Source: Pseudanabaena yagii GIHE-NHR1
Lineage (GTDB): Bacteria > Cyanobacteriota > Cyanobacteriia > Pseudanabaenales > Pseudanabaenaceae
DNA length: 64,000 nt
Assembly: GCF_012863495.1 (NCBI RefSeq)
Contig: NZ_JAAVJL010000001.1
Location: forward strand, 2,476,001 to 2,540,000
Direction of reading: 5' to 3'
In this document: positions 34,511 to 42,863 of the stretch, piece after piece
Layout: each line of letters starts with the position of its first letter
How positions within the stretch are numbered: the first letter of the stretch is position 1
Made by a program: the position numbers and the translations under genes
Notes under the pieces: model-generated
Told to the model about the DNA's origin: nothing
The model's database searches: none
The model's input: only the letters and a program-made list of their open reading frames with translations

Positions 34511-35711
34511 AGATTTCAAAGCCCGTAGAAGCTTCTTCGATCGCCATTTTGTGCATTACTTTAGCAAGTTCCGCCGCTACTTCAGGACGAGAGAACTCAG
34601 GAGGTGGACATTCCCCACGACGGAGCATCTCGCGGACTTTTGTACCAGAGAGATGGACTCGCTCTTCGGGTAAACTCGCACTAGTTTTAGTAGTTGCCAT
34701 GCCACCAGTGCGCTTGCAATAGAACGCATGTTCAAACATCAAAGGAATAATGCCTAGCTCGCCAATTTCAAACTCATCGAAAATATATTGCGCGTCATAG
34801 GTTCCATAATAATCGCCAACACCCGCATGATCACGGCCGACAATGAAGTGAGTACAGCCGTAGTTCTTACGAATCAAAGCATGGAAAATAGCTTCACGAG
34901 GTCCCGCATAACGCATTGCCGCAGGGTTAATTGCTAGGGTCACACGATCTAAGGGGAAATAATGCTCCAGCATAATTTCATAGCAACGCATCCGCACATC
35001 AGCAGGTACGTCATCGCTCTTAGTTGCACCGACTAGAGGATGCAAGAACAAACCATCAACGATTTCCAACGCACATTTCTGAATATATTCATGGGCACGG
35101 TGGATGGGGTTACGGGTTTGGAAACCAACGATAGTCTTCCAACCTTTTTGAATAAATAGCTCACGGGATTCCGCAGGATCAATTTGATAGGTGGGGAAAA
35201 GAGGATGGGGACGACGCTCTAGTAGCCACACATCTCCAGCAAGATACACCTCACCTTGGTTATAAACAACCTTTACCCCCGGATGACGATCTTCATTGGT
35301 GCGGTAGACATGCAGTGCTTCCTTGAGCTTGTCGTACTTATATTTTTCGCTTAATTCGAGGACACCGATAAAAATGCCATCGGGATCGTCAAGGCGCACC
35401 AAGCTGCCAACGGTCAAGCTTTCAGCAACGGCGGAGGTAACGGGTAAAGTAATGGGAATTGACCAAGGCAAGCCATTGGCAAGACGCATATTCATCACTA
35501 CAGAGTCATAGTCGGCTTTGCCCAAAAAACCTGTGAGTGGACTAAAACCACCGATCGCAATTAGTTCTAAATCGGAGAGTGCGCGCTCAGTCAGTTGCAC
35601 ACGGGGCAAGTGGTCAGCTTTGCTATAAAAAACTTCTTTTTGGGCTTCTGAGGCAATGCGATTGATTAATTGACCACCATGCGGTGCAATGCTTTTGAGT
35701 TGTCGAACCAT
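34509..35711 (-). CDS. sat: sulfate adenylyltransferase (ATP sulfurylase)
   Basis: Activates sulfate to APS, the first step of sulfate assimilation. The 400-residue monofunctional enzyme has the PUA-like N-terminal domain ([20 protein letters not shown]), then the catalytic domain. Its ATP motifs are [15 protein letters not shown], with QTRN and the HxxH pair, VGATKSDDV and [15 protein letters not shown]. The C-terminal [17 protein letters not shown] is also typical. There is no APS kinase fusion. The gene is monocistronic; no regulatory site was identified upstream. Confidence 0.96.
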   Translation of the reverse strand: MVRQLKSIAPHGGQLINRIASEAQKEVFYSKADHLPRVQLTERALSDLELIAIGGFSPLTGFLGKADYDSVVMNMRLANGLPWSIPITLPVTSAVAESLTVGSLVRLDDPDGIFIGVLELSEKYKYDKLKEALHVYRTNEDRHPGVKVVYNQGEVYLAGDVWLLERRPHPLFPTYQIDPAESRELFIQKGWKTIVGFQTRNPIHRAHEYIQKCALEIVDGLFLHPLVGATKSDDVPADVRMRCYEIMLEHYFPLDRVTLAINPAAMRYAGPREAIFHALIRKNYGCTHFIVGRDHAGVGDYYGTYDAQYIFDEFEIGELGIIPLMFEHAFYCKRTGGMATTKTSASLPEERVHLSGTKVREMLRRGECPPPEFSRPEVAAELAKVMHKMAIEEASTGFEI

Positions 35712-36063
35712 GACGTTTGAGTGATTTTAAAAGGTTGGAGTTACTAGGGATGAAGGATGGATGAGGTGGCGCAAAGTGCCATCTATGTTTGAATTTGTGG
35801 GATTTTTAAGGCTATGGGTTTTGAAGCAGTGAACCGATGCTACTTATAGAAATGTTAATTTTATGTTAACTTTTTTTGACAACAAATTGTAATTTTGATT
35901 GCATTTTGCCTCGGCAATCATCAAAGAAATCCAACAATCCTGAATAATTACTAAAAGCTATTCTCGATATCAAGGACTGGTTCTTGATTAAATTGCAGAA
36001 CCATAAATGAGTATTGTGAAAGTTCTTGAGATACCATGATTCTTTGGAAATCCATTGTCTGCT
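35712..36063. other. 350-base divergent intergenic region
   Basis: Promoter interval between sat and hypE. It is AT-rich, with no gene, long palindrome or recognised operator. Confidence 0.5.
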
Positions 36064-37110
36064 ATGTCTCTAGAACAAATATCTTGCCCGATCGCCTTCC
36101 AGCAATATCCACAAATTTTATTGGCGCATGGTGGGGGTGGTAGGTTAACGCATCAACTCATTTCTGAGATGTTTGCCCCCGCTTTTGGGATGGGCGATCG
36201 CGCTCAACAGGATGCCGTGACCATTTCATTGACGGGGCAGAAATTAGCTTTTACGACAGATTCCTATGTAGTAAAGCCACTCTTTTTTGCAGGGGGAGAC
36301 ATTGGTACTTTAGCTGTCAATGGAAGCGTCAATGATTTGGCGATGGTGGGAGCGAAACCTCTGTATTTGAGTGCAGGCTTTATTTTGGAAGAGGGCTTGC
36401 CAATGGAGACGTTATGGCGCGTGGTGCAATCGATGCGTCAGGCTGCCGAGATAGCAGGAGTGCAGATTGTCACTGGTGACACGAAGGTGGTTGATCGCGG
36501 TAAGGGTGATGGCATATTCATTAATACATCGGGGATTGGAGCGATCGCAACGGATTTAGAAATTGCACCACATTCGATTCGTGAAGGAGATGTGATTCTT
36601 CTGAATGGCGATATTGGTCGTCATGGTATTGCCATAATGGCGGCAAGAGAAGGTTTGGAATTTGAGACAGAGATTCAGAGTGACTGTATGGCTTTGGCGG
36701 ATTTAGTGATGGCTTTGTTAGAGGGAGGTGTGGAAATTCATGCGATGCGAGATTTAACCCGTGGCGGTTTGGCAACTTCCCTGAATGAATTAGCGAGTAC
36801 AGCTAATATTAATATCACCATAGAAGAATCAGCGATCGCTGTGCAAGAGGATGTGCGGGCAGTCTGTGAAATTTTAGGACTTGATCCGCTTTATGTAGCC
36901 AATGAGGGGAGATTTGTGGCGTTTGTCCCTGAGTCAGAAGTTGAGAAAGCGATCGCCATTGTTCGGAGTTTCCCTGAGGCAGGGGGACAGATGCGTGTGA
37001 TTGGCAGAGTTGGCGATCGCGGACAAGCGATCGTATCTATGCGTGGTCAGATCGGAGTGAGTCGAATTTTGAGTATGCTCAGTGGCGAGCAGTTACCCCG
37101 CATTTGCTAA
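36064..37110 (+). CDS. hypE: hydrogenase maturation protein HypE
   Basis: HypE dehydrates the carbamoyl group carried on its C-terminal Cys to cyanide, a ligand of the NiFe-hydrogenase active site. The purL-like fold is clear: [20 protein letters not shown], then [46 protein letters not shown] and [17 protein letters not shown]. The protein ends PRIC, with the obligatory C-terminal Cys. ATG 36064 is preferred to an upstream TTG at 36055. No other hyp or hydrogenase gene is in the window. Confidence 0.95.
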   Translation: MSLEQISCPIAFQQYPQILLAHGGGGRLTHQLISEMFAPAFGMGDRAQQDAVTISLTGQKLAFTTDSYVVKPLFFAGGDIGTLAVNGSVNDLAMVGAKPLYLSAGFILEEGLPMETLWRVVQSMRQAAEIAGVQIVTGDTKVVDRGKGDGIFINTSGIGAIATDLEIAPHSIREGDVILLNGDIGRHGIAIMAAREGLEFETEIQSDCMALADLVMALLEGGVEIHAMRDLTRGGLATSLNELASTANINITIEESAIAVQEDVRAVCEILGLDPLYVANEGRFVAFVPESEVEKAIAIVRSFPEAGGQMRVIGRVGDRGQAIVSMRGQIGVSRILSMLSGEQLPRIC

Positions 37111-37213
37111 TTCAGTGAATTCGCTACAGATGATTAAAAGCGTTCCCAATCATTGATAATAGAATAAGAGAAGTAATTCTATCTTTGGAGAAATTGAGAA
37201 GACTTAATTTTCT

Positions 37214-37228
37214 AAGGAGGTAAAAATG
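37214..37228 (+). promoter_or_regulatory. strong ribosome-binding site of the DUF4327 gene
   Basis: The sequence TAAGGAGGTAAAAATG has a full AGGAGG Shine-Dalgarno about 6 bases before the ATG. This is unusually strong for this window and fixes the start. Confidence 0.8.
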
Positions 37229-37462
37229 ATTACCACAGCCGCCAAACAACCAATGCCCTATTCCATTGATGCCATCAAGCATGATGCTTGTAATCTCGTG
37301 GAGGAAGGTTGCATCAGTCGTTTACAACCCATTTATAAACTCTGTCAATTTTATGGCGATCGCGATTGGGTATGTATCGAATGTGAGTTAGAGCGCAATG
37401 AATTTTTTCTACGCGATCGCATTATTGATTTACTAGATGGTGAAGAAATACGCGAAGATTAG
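37226..37462 (+). CDS. DUF4327 family protein
   Basis: A 78-residue cyanobacteria-specific small protein with the DUF4327 pattern: PYSIDAIKHDACNLVEEGCI, SRLQPIYKLCQF, WVCIECELERNEFFLRDRI and DLLDGEE. Function unknown. The Cys pair in CIECEL and others (Cys26, Cys33) are not arranged as an obvious metal site. A perfect Shine-Dalgarno drives it. Its stop overlaps the convergent phosphoribosyltransferase stop by four bases. Confidence 0.85.
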   Translation: MITTAAKQPMPYSIDAIKHDACNLVEEGCISRLQPIYKLCQFYGDRDWVCIECELERNEFFLRDRIIDLLDGEEIRED

Positions 37463-38094
37463 CTGTTAGCCATTTGAAAACAGGCTAAAGCTTCTTCTGT
37501 CGTCACTTCGGGAAAATGTTTGTAAAAATAGCTGACGCTTACAAATACTTCAGGACGTTCTAATAAAATGATATTGTCGATCCGTGAGGCGATCGCCTTG
37601 GGCATTCGGAGGGGTGCAACAGGAGCTGCTAGCCAAATTTCTCTGTAGGGTAGGGTTTTCATTGCCGCCGCAATCACGGCGATCGTTGCGCCTGTGGCAA
37701 TACCATCATCAACAAGGATTGCTGTTGTGTCAGCAATTTCTAACTGCGGTCGGCATGGTTGAAATGATTGCAGTAGCCCATCAGCTTTAGTCCTTGCATA
37801 GTGAACAGCATGAGCCCATTCGCTAGGAGAGCAATATTGCCTGCCCATATCTAGCATATAGCCGTCAGATGTGATTGCACCTAGGGCGGTTTCAGGATTA
37901 ATCGGCAGCACTATTTTTTTTGCGATCGCTACATCCAAAGGGCAACCAAGTTGCTGTGCGATCGGAGCAGCGACTAATATACCGCCACGGGGAATCCCAT
38001 AAACAATTGGATTTGTAGGCTTGGCTCTGACAATTAATTCCGCTAACTGGCAGCCAGCATCATGGCGATCTTCAAACACACCCAGTACTTGCAT
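37459..38094 (-). CDS. phosphoribosyltransferase-domain protein
   Basis: A type I PRTase fold protein. The start is MQVLGVFEDRHDAGCQLAEL, then VYGIPRGGILVAAPIAQQLG. The PRPP-binding loop is AILVDDGIATGATIAVIAAA, preceded by a flexible hood region. Proteins of this type (PF00156, often next to hydrolase domains) have no assigned substrate. I take ATG 38094 as the start because GAGGAGG lies 11 bases upstream; a longer frame to 38142 adds 16 residues outside the domain. Confidence 0.85.
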   Translation of the reverse strand: MQVLGVFEDRHDAGCQLAELIVRAKPTNPIVYGIPRGGILVAAPIAQQLGCPLDVAIAKKIVLPINPETALGAITSDGYMLDMGRQYCSPSEWAHAVHYARTKADGLLQSFQPCRPQLEIADTTAILVDDGIATGATIAVIAAAMKTLPYREIWLAAPVAPLRMPKAIASRIDNIILLERPEVFVSVSYFYKHFPEVTTEEALACFQMANS

Positions 38095-38142
38095 GGAGAG
38101 CAAAACCTCCTCAAGAATAGTCTTGGGTAAACCAAGTGACAA

Positions 38143-38532
38143 ATTCCTAATTATCTATTCACTTTCATTATATAGCGCCCAAACAAAGGTCGGCGGCGGT
38201 GCGAAGCGCCGCAGCCCTTTAGAAGGTGAAATGGCAAAAGGAGTAAGTCATTTTCATCACTCGTCAGGTATAACTCGATCAAGTTCCCAATGACTAAAGT
38301 TCTAGATGAGCAAGTGTGCTATGAATGATTGGTAAAGATCCTACAAATAATTAAGCTGAAAACGAACTTTTAAGAGCAATCTTTTTGCAAGACGATCAGC
38401 AGGCGATCGCCACTATACAAAAATAAACTTTACAACATAGGCTTAGATTTGCTAACCTAGATAGTCGCCGCCTAAATTAAAATGCGCCAAACTAAAGCAT
38501 AATAAGAACAATACTTTGCTCCCAAAATAAGC
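38143..38532. other. intergenic region upstream of rpsU
   Basis: About 390 bases with only a small GC-rich hairpin near 38191-38216 (GGCGGCGGTGCGAAGCGCCGC). I see no gene. The rpsU promoter must lie here. Confidence 0.5.
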
Positions 38533-38724
38533 ATGACTCAAATAATCGTTGGTGAAAATGAAGGGATTGAGTCGGCACTACGCCGATTTAAGAAAAAAAT
38601 CCAAAAAGCTGGCTTACTAGCAGATATTCGTCGCTGTCAGTATCATGAAACAGCAGGCGAAAAACGTAAGCGTAAAGCCGAAAATGCTAAGCGTCGTGGT
38701 CGTTTCCGTCGTCGCGATGTCTAA
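38533..38724 (+). CDS. rpsU: 30S ribosomal protein S21
   Basis: S21 is a small basic 30S protein that helps initiation. The 63-residue protein has the family pattern [20 protein letters not shown], then [21 protein letters not shown], and a basic tail ending [11 protein letters not shown]. Several cyanobacteria carry more than one S21 gene; whether this is the only one cannot be told. A terminator with 13-bp arms follows (38769-38797). Confidence 0.95.
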   Translation: MTQIIVGENEGIESALRRFKKKIQKAGLLADIRRCQYHETAGEKRKRKAENAKRRGRFRRRDV

Positions 38725-38768
38725 GTTTCCAAAAATAGGGATTGGGCATTGCACAATCCCGTAATAAT

Positions 38769-38797
38769 AAAAAAGCTGTGCAATGCACAGCTTTTTT
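38769..38797. terminator. bidirectional terminator between rpsU and the nuclease gene
   Basis: AAAAAAGCTGTGC around AAT, perfect 13-bp arms with T-runs on both strands, placed 45 bases after rpsU and 3 bases after the convergent nuclease stop. Confidence 0.85.
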
Positions 38798-38799
38798 GT

Positions 38800-39336
38800 T
38801 TAGTAGCCAACACCTAATAACTTATTTTCACGCCGAAATTGGCTGGGTGTCATGACATCTGTACCATTTGCCCAAATACCTACGCGATCACTTTGTGCTT
38901 TAGTTTCAAGTTCTGCATAGCCTTGACAATCCTTTTCTTGGAGGCGATCGTAATGGGCAAGTCCGAGGGATAGCATTAATTTATTGGCATTTTGTCCACC
39001 TGCAATCACTTCACCGTAGTAGCGCCCAAATTTATCCTTTTTGAAGACCCTGACATAGATTTCTTCATCGGCAAGGATGTTTTGCAATACCTTGCGGGCA
39101 TGTTCCCCTTCGGCTTGTAGTAACTCAGGCGCATCGATACAGGCAAGATGGATTTTATTTTTGATGCCCCGATCTACAAGGGTAATATTGTCGCCATCAA
39201 AAACTTTTACCCTCATCGGCACTGCCCCAAATTGCGCCCATACAGGTTGGATGGCGATCGCTAAGCAAGCTAGGTTGGCTATAAATATTAAGAGAAACTT
39301 TGGCAATTTTTGAGAAATAGAAAGTTTAGAGAGCAT
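38800..39336 (-). CDS. secreted thermonuclease-like (SNase) protein
   Basis: Residues 1-34 form a signal peptide (FLLIFIANLACLAIA, cleavage after VWA). The SNase OB-fold follows: VFDGDNITL, then IHLACIDAPE (62-71), FKKDKFGRYYGEVIAGG (98-114) and GIWAN. Staphylococcal nuclease uses Arg35, Glu43 and Arg87. Glu (~71) and the second Arg (Arg105 in KFGR) align, but the first Arg is His63 here (IHL instead of VRL/FRL), so catalysis may be weak or altered. It faces the periplasm or outside. It is a single gene convergent with rpsU. Confidence 0.85.
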   Translation of the reverse strand: MLSKLSISQKLPKFLLIFIANLACLAIAIQPVWAQFGAVPMRVKVFDGDNITLVDRGIKNKIHLACIDAPELLQAEGEHARKVLQNILADEEIYVRVFKKDKFGRYYGEVIAGGQNANKLMLSLGLAHYDRLQEKDCQGYAELETKAQSDRVGIWANGTDVMTPSQFRRENKLLGVGY

Positions 39337-39467
39337 TTATATAAATTGACAAAAGTTTAAGGAGATTAACTTTTGTATTGCCAACAATTCTATCTACTTT
39401 TTCTACTTTTAAATCCTATGTACGTTGTTTGTCATTCATATACAGCCTGTTGAGGCTTAAAGTAGTA

Positions 39468-39518
39468 CAGAGAAAATTTTGAAAGCGCGGCTTCGCCGCG
39501 CTTTCAAAATTTTCTCTG
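39468..39518. terminator. 24-bp perfect palindrome downstream of a small unknown gene
   Basis: Arms CAGAGAAAATTTTGAAAGCG-CGGC around TTC. It is related to the palindrome at 24631-24687. It lies 10 bases beyond the stop of the minus-strand 94-residue gene. Confidence 0.8.
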
Positions 39519-39527
39519 GGTTTCAAG

Positions 39528-39812
39528 TCAGCGCAAAGCGTTGTAGTCATCCATGAGATGGCAAATGATGTAGTACTGCAAATCTGTGGCTAATGATTCT
39601 AGATAGCCTCTAGCATTGCCCATCTGCCATTCATAGGAAAGCTTGTTGAAATGTTCTTGGATGATACTCGATTTTTCTTTCCTATGAATTTTATAAGAAT
39701 CCATATGGCTTATTGCTCTATTAACTGTGCAACAACCAAACGCGCTACACAAAATATCTAGTACTAGGCTATCTCTTTCTATAACAGCTTTTACATTATT
39801 TTGAGTATGCAT
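39528..39812 (-). CDS. hypothetical protein, 94 residues
   Basis: No family recognised. The product is charged, Tyr-rich and predicted helical (IQEHFNKLSYEWQMGNARGYLESLATDLQYY, cut here as IQEHFNKLSYEWQ and GYLESLATDLQYY). It has four cysteines and no membrane segment. It lies in a markedly AT-rich stretch (39340-40250), ends just before a palindrome, and has no operon partner. Could be an accessory gene; I give it moderate confidence as a real protein because the frame is uninterrupted and the downstream hairpin is well placed. Confidence 0.55.
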   Translation of the reverse strand: MHTQNNVKAVIERDSLVLDILCSAFGCCTVNRAISHMDSYKIHRKEKSSIIQEHFNKLSYEWQMGNARGYLESLATDLQYYIICHLMDDYNALR

Positions 39813-40254
39813 TTATCTCAATACCTCGTCTTTAATTTATTTCGATGTTGAGAAAGTAAAAACAAAAGAATCTAGAAATACTAGGCAGTTATATTTCGTT
39901 TGTGTAAACCATAAAACATTATTGTGCTTTTTATATAAGCATAGACTTAAAAAATCATTATGTATTGTATTAGACGAAAAAATAGGGAAAAGCTAAATAC
40001 TTTTAAAAACAAGCTAAATAAAACTTTTTAGAGGTAGATTTCGTTAACTTATTGGTAACTTTTAAATAACTTTTTCAGTTTTGAAAATTAATAATTTAGT
40101 TTGATTAAATTTACGTTGATTAAATTTAGATTGTGCTGCGATAAAATTTTTCAAGCAAGCGATGTACATCGCTTGCTTGAAAAATTCTATAAGTGTTTAG
40201 CCATAGTTAAAGAGAGAGCTAAAAGGACACACTCTGCCCGTGCGTCATTATTAT
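39813..40254. other. AT-rich intergenic region with palindrome
   Basis: About 440 very AT-rich bases. At 40145-40186 a perfect palindrome has AATTTTTCAAGCAAGCGATG arms meeting around TA. No gene recognised in either strand. Confidence 0.6.
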
Positions 40255-40809
40255 TTAGGTGGCAGCGATCGCAAATTCACCACGACATCTTGCGCCACCA
40301 TCGGTGATCGCTAGTTCATGCAATGTAAATTCATCACCGAGCTTATGGACTAGATGCTCTAGTAAAGCGCGAATCTCATCATCGGTTGTGGCTGTCGGTG
40401 GTGCATCAGGGGCGATCGCATCAAGGAAAATATGGGACTTGAGACAGCTTTGAAGATCTTCGGGAGATAGCTCGACATCCATCGTTACGCGAATGGGATC
40501 GAGCAATCGTAAAGCCTCACCCTTAAGGATTTGGGCAATATTGAGATGAATTGCTTCTGCACATAGATCGATATTAGTTACTGCTAAGCCTTGATATTTT
40601 GCCCCCGCCCCAATCACATTTGCTTTAGGAATATCACCGCTTAAAATTTGACGGCTTTTGCCTGCGATCGCTATTTCGAGAGTATCAATATGTTCGACCT
40701 GCGATCGCAACCACAGTTTAATGATAGGAATTAATACAGAACTAACAACGGACATATGAGTTTTTGTAACCCTTTTTTGGGTGAACCTTTTTGAGGTGAT
40801 GGCGGTCAA
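40255..40809 (-). CDS. DUF2993 (LmeA-like) domain protein
   Basis: A 184-residue protein with the second DUF2993 domain in the window: VLIPIIKLWLRSQVEHIDTL, EIAIAGKSRQILSGDIPKAN, VIGAGAKYQGLAVTNIDLC and LSPEDLQSCL. The domain starts near Met19, so ATG 40755 is a plausible alternative start. It probably binds lipid or supports the envelope, by analogy with LmeA only. It is divergent from the ECF sigma operon, separated by ~110 bases. Confidence 0.8.
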   Translation of the reverse strand: MTAITSKRFTQKRVTKTHMSVVSSVLIPIIKLWLRSQVEHIDTLEIAIAGKSRQILSGDIPKANVIGAGAKYQGLAVTNIDLCAEAIHLNIAQILKGEALRLLDPIRVTMDVELSPEDLQSCLKSHIFLDAIAPDAPPTATTDDEIRALLEHLVHKLGDEFTLHELAITDGGARCRGEFAIAAT

Positions 40810-40921
40810 AACCTATAAGTTGATAGCCATCGATATTGCCTCAATAAGTATAGATGCTCACAAGGTTAATTTTGGTAATAATGAAAACCGCAATAAGCCG
40901 AGATATGGATGTTGATAGTCG

Positions 40922-41533
40922 ATGTTCAAAACCATAACTACAAATATCGAAACTCCTAATCCCTCTGATCCCGATCTCCATCTGGTGCAAGCGAGCTTGC
41001 ATGGTGATGCCCATAGCTTTAAAAAGCTGTATCAACGTCACCATCACAAGGTGCGGTCAACGCTATTTCAGCTATGTGGTTCCGATGGTTTAGATGATCT
41101 GGTGCAGGATGTTTTCCTCAGAGCTTGGAAAGGATTAGGTAAGTTTCGGCAATCTTCCCAATTCTCGACATGGCTCTATCGGATTGCTTTTAATGTGGCA
41201 AGCGATCGCCGCAAAGCACTAGCAAAAATGCGATCACGCAATATCTCCGTCGAAGATGAGCAACTGGAAAACCTCTCGGATGATGCGATCGCCCGTGATG
41301 GCTATCAGCAAGCAGGGTTAAACCAAATGCATTATCAAGACATCATGCAACGAGGTTTAGCCAAGCTCAGCGAGGATCATCGGGCGGTATTGGTACTGCA
41401 TGATCTCGAAGAGTTACCCCAAAAAGATATCGCGGAAATTTTGTCTATTCCTGTCGGCACGGTGAAATCGCGATTATTCCATGCCCGTAGTGCCATCAGA
41501 AAGTTTTTAGAAGCGCAAGGAGTCGAACTATGA
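40922..41533 (+). CDS. ECF-type sigma factor
   Basis: A 203-residue sigma-70 family protein with only regions 2 and 4. Region 2 covers LVQASLHGDAHSFKKLYQRH, DDLVQDVFLRAWKGLGKF, and TWLYRIAFNVASDRRK. Region 4 covers LSEDHRAVLVLHDLEELPQK, DIAEILSIPVGTVKSRLFHA. This is the RpoE/SigG-like group. The next gene overlaps by four bases (ATGA) and encodes a probable membrane anti-sigma. A Spy-like periplasmic protein follows. The unit therefore looks like an envelope-stress response. Confidence 0.93.
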   Translation: MFKTITTNIETPNPSDPDLHLVQASLHGDAHSFKKLYQRHHHKVRSTLFQLCGSDGLDDLVQDVFLRAWKGLGKFRQSSQFSTWLYRIAFNVASDRRKALAKMRSRNISVEDEQLENLSDDAIARDGYQQAGLNQMHYQDIMQRGLAKLSEDHRAVLVLHDLEELPQKDIAEILSIPVGTVKSRLFHARSAIRKFLEAQGVEL

Positions 41534-41970
41534 AAAATTCTAATTTTCCACAGCCTCAAGAAAACTTTGATGGAGATCCTCGTGATCAAACTGATATGGC
41601 TCTAGTGAATTTTCTCAAGCAAAATAAGCCGATCGCTCCACCTCCTGCCCCCCACTTTGAGCAGCAACTATTTGCGGAGATTAGCAAATATCCTCAGAAA
41701 TCAAAAAATAGAAGTCTCAAGCGCTGGTTGCCTTGGGCTTTGGTGATCCCTGTTGCACTTGCTACTGGTATTGGTTTTAACTTGGCAAATAATCGCTCTC
41801 AGTTCCAAATTGCTACTAATTCCCTCAGCGAAGCGGATCAATCAGCGATCGAACAATCATTAATTAATAGCTGGGATGCTACGGATGTTAGTGTTGCTCA
41901 GACATCAGGCACAACAACGACCACGGATACCCAGCTTTTGATGGAGCTATCTCCCCTTGAATACGAGTAG
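41530..41970 (+). CDS. probable membrane anti-sigma factor
   Basis: A 146-residue protein with a polar N-terminal part (~75 residues: DQTDMALVNFLKQNKPIAPP, HFEQQLFAEI) and one membrane helix (WLPWALVIPVALATGIGFNL). About 50 periplasmic residues end it. The N-terminal HFEQQLFAEI segment resembles the sigma-binding helices of anti-sigma proteins that lack the ZAS Cys/His motif; no HxxxCxxC is seen. Translational coupling to the ECF sigma gene is the main reason for the call. The family is not clearly recognised. Confidence 0.72.
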   Translation: MKNSNFPQPQENFDGDPRDQTDMALVNFLKQNKPIAPPPAPHFEQQLFAEISKYPQKSKNRSLKRWLPWALVIPVALATGIGFNLANNRSQFQIATNSLSEADQSAIEQSLINSWDATDVSVAQTSGTTTTTDTQLLMELSPLEYE

Positions 41971-42043
41971 AGCATTCCTAATTCATATGCCCCAGACAAT
42001 TGAAATTCCTGTGAACAGTAAAAATTAAGAAAACGATAAATAT

Positions 42044-42652
42044 ATGTTTAAGTCAAAGCTCTTTCAATATTGCGCGATCGCTGCCACAGCCGCAATCACC
42101 AGTGGCGTGATTGTCTCTAGTACTGCGAGTTTGCAATCTCAGCCTCCGAAACCTCAGGCAGTCGAAACCCAGAACCAGTTAGGAAGCCCCAATAATCTTG
42201 CCGAGTTGCCCGACTCAGCCGATAAATTTGCAGCTAATAGTCCCGATATGCCTTCAGGGAAAGTCCTCAAACAGCTAAATCTCACTCCTGAGCAATTACA
42301 AAAACTTAAGGCAGTTCGCGATCGCGATCAAACGCAAATGCGCGAACTGGGACAAAAATTACGCCAAGTTAATAAGGAATTACAAGATTTATTAGCTGGT
42401 ACTGAAGGTAGCGATGTCATTCGAGCCAAGCATAAGCAAGTGATGGAGCTGCAACAGGAATTACAAAATAAACATTTCGAGAGGATGCTAGCCATGCGTG
42501 ACATCCTCACGCCACAACAGCGATCGCAACTTAAGGAAATCATGCAAAAAAATCGCGATCGCATGAGAGAGGGCATGAAAGACCGTATGCAAAATCGTTT
42601 GGAAAACCGTAGAGAGCGGCTAGATAATCTGCGCGATCGCTCAACCCTATAA
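42044..42652 (+). CDS. Spy/CpxP-like periplasmic protein
   Basis: Residues 1-25 form a signal peptide-like segment (LFQYCAIAATAAITSGVIVS). A Gln/Pro-rich stretch follows, then a long helical domain with the LTxxQ pattern twice: LTPEQLQKLKAVRDRDQTQM and LTPQQRSQLKEIMQKN. This is the Spy/CpxP/LTXXQ family, which in E. coli buffers periplasmic protein misfolding. The extreme C-terminus is very basic (RENRRERLDNLRDR-like). It follows the sigma/anti-sigma pair by 73 bases and is probably a regulon member. Its stop codon lies in the arm of an 18-bp palindrome. Confidence 0.85.
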   Translation: MFKSKLFQYCAIAATAAITSGVIVSSTASLQSQPPKPQAVETQNQLGSPNNLAELPDSADKFAANSPDMPSGKVLKQLNLTPEQLQKLKAVRDRDQTQMRELGQKLRQVNKELQDLLAGTEGSDVIRAKHKQVMELQQELQNKHFERMLAMRDILTPQQRSQLKEIMQKNRDRMREGMKDRMQNRLENRRERLDNLRDRSTL

Positions 42653-42716
42653 AGTTGGTGGCGCTTTGCGCCACCAACTTTATAGAAAAAGAGCATCGCT
42701 TAGCGATGCTCTTTTT
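42647..42716. terminator. tandem palindromes ending the ECF operon
   Basis: First, 42647-42685 with perfect 18-bp arms CTATAAAGTTGGTGGCGC and a TTT loop, overlapping the Spy-like stop. Second, 42686-42716, AAAAAGAGCATCGC around TTA with a T-run. Together they form a strong terminator. Confidence 0.85.
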
Positions 42717-42863
42717 GCATCAGTGTAAATACCTAACGCGAAGAAATTGTTAAATCCCCTTACCAAATCTGGAACTGCTCTTAAGATGGGTCGTAACTCT
42801 TATTCATACTTCTGTTGAGTTTTATAGAGATTCACGAAGAAATCCTGAACTTATTGAACTTGC

